From contig NMRB01000589.1 in NCBI GenBank assembly GCA_002633025.1, forward strand, positions 163,754 to 227,753: a stretch of 64,000 bases of DNA, in the 5' to 3' direction. A program made the translations under genes and the position numbers. The notes below the pieces were generated by a model, which saw only the letters and a program-made list of their open reading frames with translations, was not told where the DNA came from and did no database searches. This document shows positions 58,588 to 64,000 of this stretch, in pieces (the first letter of the stretch is position 1; each line of letters opens with the position of its first letter). Origin of the DNA: Notospermus geniculatus. Lineage: Eukaryota; Nemertea; Pilidiophora; Heteronemertea; Lineidae.

Positions 58588-58837
58588 ATGGCTGACTCAT
58601 CTGAAATCGCTGCTCGACACGTCACGCAACACGTGCTGGAGATGAACGGCGAATACGACACCAAACTTCCGCATGAGTTTAATTAAAGAATAAATCAGTT
58701 GCAAACACAGGTACCACAAAAACGGATTCTAAATCAATAGTAAGAGACGTTCAATCCAAATGGAAAGAACATGGCGAAGCGGATGTTGATCTCCAAGTCA
58801 TGACGGTATCCATTCTTGGAGACCAGCAGATCGGAAG
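58588..58837 (+). pseudogene. Possible decayed coding stretch
   Basis: An ATG opens MADSSEIAARHVTQHVLEMN… for 32 codons to a TAA. After a shift of frame, an open run follows that includes VRDVQSKWKEHGEADVDLQV and ILGDQQIG. No plausible intron separates the two parts, since the only GT…AG pair would leave about 34 bases. A hairpin MITE (58838-58990) is then inserted after GATCGGAAG. Removing it extends the open frame across the TSD. This may be a broken retrocopy or chance; the family is not recognised. Confidence 0.25.
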
Positions 58838-58990
58838 GGTTAGTGATAAACCCGGAACGAAAAGAAACGAAATGAAATCATATTTTTATCGGTATTACAA
58901 TAAAACGAAAATAAATTGATGCAAATCATGCCCATTTCGATGATTTCATTTCGTTTCGTTTCCTTCCGGGTTTTACTCCGATCACTAACC
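58838..58990. mobile_element. Hairpin MITE with GGTTAGTGAT ends
   Basis: Ends GGTTAGTGAT and ATCACTAACC, with arms containing CGAAATGAAATCAT. The flanks GATCGGAAG and GATCCGAAG fit a 9-bp TSD with one change, so a Mutator-like relation is possible. It interrupts the open stretch at 58588. Confidence 0.82.
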
Positions 58991-60060
58991 GATCCGAAGC
59001 CGGGCTCTTTTGAAAGCAGTTCTTCTCAAACTAACAGCTTCGATCTTTTCCATGATTTGGGTGTTGTTGCTTCGTGACCTCGTGTTTAAAGTACAATCTA
59101 GACAAAACTCATAGATCACACCAAATTTCTTGACTCGTGGTAGGCCTGCCCTCTCCCTAGAAGGCACGCGCCTCAAACAACGCTCTTACAAACCCATTGA
59201 ACTACACTCACAAATCACGACAAAGCAAATATCTTGAACTGTTCTTCAAATATTTTCGAGCTGTCACTCAGAGGAAGACCTTTTGACCAATTTGAGAAAG
59301 AACCAATTCGTTCTTAGTGATTTTACCAGGTAGCCGCTGCATTCCAGGGCATGCGTCACAGTGACGTCATTATGCGGGGGTTTCTACCGGATGTTATCAG
59401 TTCGATAACAGAGCTCGCTTGGCGCACATGGTCTGTGATTTACCCGGCTTGTTGATACATTTTGAACGAATCGTCTGCGTGAAGGAATCCATCTACGGAA
59501 TTAACCCCTTGTTGTTCTTGGGAGTACCAAGCCAAATCTTTAACCCTTGATCTTTAACGGTAGGTTGGTGCAATGTTCCTTCGTAGGCCTACTTCATGGC
59601 AATAATGAAACTCCGAGAGCTTGAGGGAGTTTTTATCAATGTTTGTATCATCTCCCCTGACATGCCTGATACTGATGATAGTGACAGCAATCAGAATCTT
59701 CTGGCATATGTCAGCCACGTTCTTTTCGTGTCCTGCACAAAATTTTGTCAGGCTCTCAGTCGTTATACCAGGCATGCGATGCCAGGCTGGTCTTATTTCT
59801 CTCAAACCATTGTAGGCCTACCCGGGGTCTGTAGAAAGTAAAGGAAATATGTAGACCGTGAAATTTATGGAAATAGGCCACAGGCTTTCACTCCGTTCAT
59901 AATATTATTATCTTTCAGATGATAAGCATGATGTAGTCGACTGATAGTTCATTGTGTTGATCAGCTGTTTTCCATTCAATGATATTTACAAGAAGGGAGA
60001 AACAGTTTTGTCCTAGAAACGGGACACGACGTGGTAGAGGTATCAGGCCGCAGGGGTTGT
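58991..60060. other. No gene confirmed
   Basis: The first 150 bases continue the open stretch interrupted by the MITE at 58838. On the opposite strand a short frame with MEKIEAVSLRRTAFKRAR is also possible. The remainder shows nothing I recognise. Confidence 0.4.
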
Positions 60061-61836
60061 GAGAACCAACTCAAAGGTCTCACGTGAGGAACGTGTTCGT
60101 TAACGGGCGGTGCTGTCGACGTTTCCTCGCTGGTACTTTCTCCGCTCTCCACATCCGTGTTGATCAACCGCCCTGTTATCGGACGAAGGGCATGTTGTTT
60201 GCCGAGACCGACCTGATCCGCGACAGATCAAATGCATCAAACTGCCATCTGAACCTTAGTCATGATCGGCACGATCTGCATCTCCCGCTTAATGGGATTA
60301 AACCAGTGGTTTTCCTGATGAAATGCGATGTGGATGCGGGTAGTTCCAGCTGCTCCTCTCTCAACCACCCCTTGGTGCTGACGCTCGGTCCCGCGGGACG
60401 CGAGTTGTTGCATCGTGACCTCATCGGGGGATCTGCTCAGCCTGGAGCGATAGGTTGCCATGATCCTTGGCGTTAACGACAAGATCAACAAACGCCAAGG
60501 GACGGTGGCTCCGCCCTTGAGATGGCAGGTAGTGAGCAGGATTTGGGCACGGAAGATCTCCTTTCAGTTGGGCTAAACATGTGACTCCGCTCAGTATGTT
60601 CTCGGATGGTATGAAACATTAGAGAGGATGCGCAACTTTCCGACTCCGACTCCGACTTCAACTACGAGAATGAATTGCAGTCCGCTATGGACATCCTTGA
60701 TAAAAACGATTTGATAGAAGTTTTCAATTCGTCAAACACCATAAATTGAAGCCAGAAAAATTTGGCCTTATAAATCGGAAGTGCGGATAAATAATGAATA
60801 TTGAAGTCGTAATCCTAGTCGGCGTTACGACTTCAAACACGACTATAATATTTGCGATTTACGTGCACTTCCGATTACGAGTCAAAATTATTCTGCCACG
60901 AAGTTATTGCATTTTACGATTTGCAAACGTCTATCAAATCGTCTTTATCAAGGATGTCTACAGCGGACTGCAATTCATTTTGGTAGTTGAAGCCGGAGTC
61001 GGACTCGGAAAGCTGCGCAACCTATCTACTTTCACGTCGACGCACTGCGTACGATCATTAGCGACCAAAACAACAGATTGCATTTCAAACGTCAGCAGAC
61101 AACAGTACATAATCAAATCATCAAAAACCAATTTGGAAGAAATCTGCTCAATCGCAACTGGTTGTTTTGCATCAAAAATAATGTAATGTATACTCTACGT
61201 CGAGTTGCTGTACCTTTAGGAGGCAGAGAGATACATTACACCCGCTCGCTGTATGAATAATGCAGGCGGCTAGGGTCTTCATCGCATTTGAGCGGGTTGG
61301 AGCTATGCCAGTTTGCTGGATGCTGACCTAGGCAGAGCAATACGATGCTAGGAAGAACCTTGTAACCAGGTTCCCGCGTTCATGAGCGCGTTCAGGACCG
61401 CAGTACTCACTGGGCGTGTCATGTACCGTATGTTCGTATTTCTTTAGCTTATCGTCGAGATGTTGGCGATTTTGGATTACGATGTCCCCTAAAACATACC
61501 AAGGTACTGGATGCTGTAAGTATACAACGTCAATTTCAACTCGCGGTTTCGTTTTGTTTGTGTCCTTCGTGCCCGGTTGGCGGGGATTTCATCGGACGTC
61601 TCGGCGCGTCGTCGGTCATCTCGGGAGCCCGGCGGCAGTGACTGGCAGCATCGGAACCGTGCTGCGCCGAAATCTTTTTTTTTTGTCCACGAATACTAGT
61701 CATAATCAACATCTACGTTTTTCATTGGCATGGTGTCCGTGTATATAAATGCCTCCTTGCCTGCTGCAAAGCATTTGCGTTTCTCCGGTCAGAATTGGTA
61801 CTATGGCATTAAAATCCATCCAAAACCGACAGCGTG

Positions 61837-62841
61837 CACTGAAAAATAATCCCTTCTCAGATTGAGTACCTTTGGGGTACTCATACTATATTCATCTCAT
61901 TAAGAGTACTCTATGTACTCATTCTGATTACCCATTATACTCATAGCATAGGATAACACGTTTGAGTACTCTTGCTACTCACAATGAGTACTGCAGCGTA
62001 CGCACGATAGGTACCTTATTCTGTCTCATCTTGAGTACCCAGGGTGCAGTACTTACACATACCTTTTGCATGGTTTCATACCTTTTGCATGGTTTGGGGC
62101 TAAAAAAATCTTGCGGTTTGAGGTAGGTCGACCAGCTTGGACACATAATGTAACACTCTACTGCTTCTGACGCGATTTCATGGAGAACGGTTTCCCGATG
62201 CCACAGAAAAGTCGTGGAAGCGAAAAATCAAGCATGGAAATAAAGAGAACCTAGTGCCTAAAAGTTATGGCATATAAGAATGTCGCTGCCTCCAATACTA
62301 ACATGGTAACAACAAAAGTTTGTAAAACAAACCTCGCTCATTATTTTTGTGGATACTAAACTTTTCGGAAATGATGCTGATCTGAACCACAAATGTCATA
62401 AACTTTACTTGAAAGAAATTCTTGACTCCCGTCTGTAGTATTTGTAGTAACTTAAATGTTACGGCTTACTCAGCCAAACAGAGTCCCCTGATCAGGGTTT
62501 TTCGATCGCCAAGAGTGTCCCACTCAATCACACAGTGGAAGAAAGGGGCAGCTCATTTTGGAGGAGCCAAAACTTCTCAAAATTAGTATCCCAATGGTAC
62601 TCAGGTGAGCATCCTCTGTTACTCACCTTGAGTACCCAAGTACTCAGAATGAGTACTATTTGGTACTTGATATGAGAAGCCATACATCCCATACGAGAAT
62701 ATTTACCAACTCATTATGAGTATTTATCTACTCAGTATGAGAAGAAATAGAATATCATTATGAGTACCTTTCTACTCGTCTGGGAGACGGACCTGTTAGT
62801 ACCCTAAAGTACTCATCCTGACGAGGAAATTTCTTTCAGTG
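61837..62841. mobile_element. CACTA-like (EnSpm) non-autonomous element, copy B only
   Basis: Ends CACTGAAA and TTTCAGTG, with the TSD TG (GTG is also possible) verified by the empty site in copy A (CAGCGTGTGGAACG near 44700). Many GAGTAC/GTACTC words, often as TGAGTACC, crowd both subterminal regions (61880-62050 and 62580-62820), as expected for transposase-binding repeats of CACTA elements. No transposase is encoded in 1005 bp. Confidence 0.9.
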
Positions 62842-63238
62842 TGTGGAACGTGCAGCAGGGTCATCGCTCGGTGTACCTTGTACTATGTACCCCCAACTAA
62901 TACCGTACAGCCAACATACATACGTCATTATTTGTACATTAGCTCTGTTCCTGACGTATAATTATCCAATATTGGCTCTGCAGTTGACATGGTAATCGCC
63001 GGGCCATTTCTTGTTTCCGCCGGTTACGTTGTAATGATGTGTGCCCAGTAATTGCCAGAGCGAGGTTAGGTTTGTAGGCTGCACTGCAGACTCCCTGCGA
63101 ACAGCCTAATTGATGTTTGAATAAAAGAAAATCACGAAAGATCAAAGTGGTGTTGTCTGTCATTGCCGCCAGAGGTCTCACTTGTTCTTCGCGGCATGGT
63201 TGACGTCACGAAGCGCGCTTCGGTGAACTGGTGCGGAC

Positions 63239-63451
63239 GTGACCTCTCAAAATGACACCGAGGATCAAATTTCTCTGCCCAAGCTCCCTGTTGTGAACAA
63301 AAGCAGGGCTCTGGCCGACCTCTGCACCTTCTGCACGGCCAGCGATGGGAGAGAGGCTGATTTCAATGGTTATAACCAACAACGTTCATTTTGGTGCACG
63401 CTGTACCAGGCAGCTGATATAGTTGCTCATCCGTTGCGATTCATCGCTTGA
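63239..63451 (+). other. Counterpart of the open frame in copy A
   Basis: Same frame as at 45776-45988 and identical from codon 18 on. The upstream TGACGTCA is kept while neighbouring bases differ. Splice signals at its ends are not convincing, so it is listed as an observation rather than a gene. Confidence 0.2.
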
Positions 63452-63775
63452 ACGAACGCCAAATACCTTTCCAACATAAAAAATCGTGTTCTTTGCCTTT
63501 AACATGTAACCTATCCAGTTCATTTGGTCCGCATCCTGGCCCGATACGGTGAGCGATGCCATCTCGTCGCTGTTAGAGGGAAATTAGAACAGTATTTCTC
63601 TTTCTGTTGGCAGATTACTGTTTGGATTACCTTCAGATCTATACACAAGTTCCCCAGTTGCTGTAAGAGGACGGTTTTTTACACGAGCTATGTTTGTTAG
63701 GTAGCAGAGTGATGGATGCAGTTAACCCGTTGAGAACGTTATTCATTTACACCAGTAAACAAACTTCCGATAATG

Positions 63776-64000
63776 CAGGCGGGTGCGGATCCAGGATTTT
63801 TGGCAGAAGGGGTCAGGGCCGCCGAGGGTGGTCGTCGCAGGAGGTCGCCGAAGATGCCCGCGCCGACGGGGGGTCTGGGGTGGGGCAGAAAATTTTGAAA
63901 TCTAGAAGGCCGTAGACGCGATTTCCTGGCATCTCAGTATCAAAACAGAAGCTTTATTTTTGCGTTTTTTGCCTACTGTCGCAAATTATTGAAAAAAAAA
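63776..64000. mobile_element. GGATCC-ended element, cut by window end
   Basis: Starts CAGGCGGGTGCGGATCCAGG and continues through the family's poly-T and poly-A blocks to the edge of the window, so its right end is not seen. Confidence 0.7.

Larger units (their letters stand above)
60061..63943. repeat. Second duplicated unit, copy B
   Basis: Counterpart of 41503-46479. It is shorter because it lacks copy A's insertions, and it contains a 1005-bp CACTA-like element at 61837-62841. The empty sites in this copy define the insertion points of the copy A elements. About 13.5 kb of apparently single-copy sequence separates the two. Confidence 0.88.

Noticed and set aside
1-64000. Bacterial or viral gene cluster, operons, riboswitches, rho-independent terminators
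   Set aside because: No long frames, no ribosome binding sites and no clustered genes were seen. SINEs, splice donors and MITE density point to an animal genome.

Overview
This window looks like eukaryotic, mostly non-coding DNA from a highly heterozygous marine invertebrate. There are no operons, no ribosome binding sites, no rRNA genes and no long open frames. The sequence is dense with short inverted-repeat transposons (MITEs), tRNA-derived SINEs and foldback elements. A TU-like foldback element at 42271-43449 resembles the TU transposons known from sea urchins, so a sea urchin or other deuterostome is my best guess. The species cannot be fixed from the sequence alone.

Layout. The left two thirds is one unit of about 17-19 kb present twice in tandem: copy 1 at 672-17774 and copy 2 at 18628-38069, with a spacer of about 0.85 kb between them. 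The copies differ by a few percent of point changes and by at least a dozen whole-element insertions. Many of these reveal the empty site and so the target-site duplication (TSD). A second pair, 41503-46479 and 60061-63943, behaves the same way. Single 'n' bases at 671, 6211 and 9420 sit where the alignment between copies breaks. A 1.3 kb tract is letter-for-letter identical beside one of them. The duplication is therefore probably two haplotypes laid end to end by the assembler rather than a real tandem duplication, although a young segmental duplication is not excluded. Runs of n fill 22079-23047 and 46480-46519.

Genes. I see no complete gene. The best coding evidence is a 97-codon exon on the minus strand, present in both copies (11013-11303 and 31836-32126), with a consensus splice donor and mostly synonymous or conservative differences. 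A shorter upstream minus-strand exon (15064-15186 and 35449-35571) could splice to it in frame but shows mostly replacement changes. A plus-strand first exon is likely at 47310-47488. Other open frames are weaker and none of the proteins is recognised.

Mobile DNA. At least fifteen short-element families are visible. They include several families that start CAG, end CTG and make 5-bp TSDs; families using TTAA; a TA-inserted pogo/Tigger-like MITE; a TTA-inserted PIF/Harbinger-like MITE; a 9-bp-TSD Mutator-like element with 59-bp inverted ends; a CACTA-like element with subterminal GAGTAC repeats; a 755-bp foldback; a roughly 2.1-kb foldback carrying nested MITEs; and the TU-like foldback. None encodes a recognisable transposase, so all would depend on enzymes made elsewhere.
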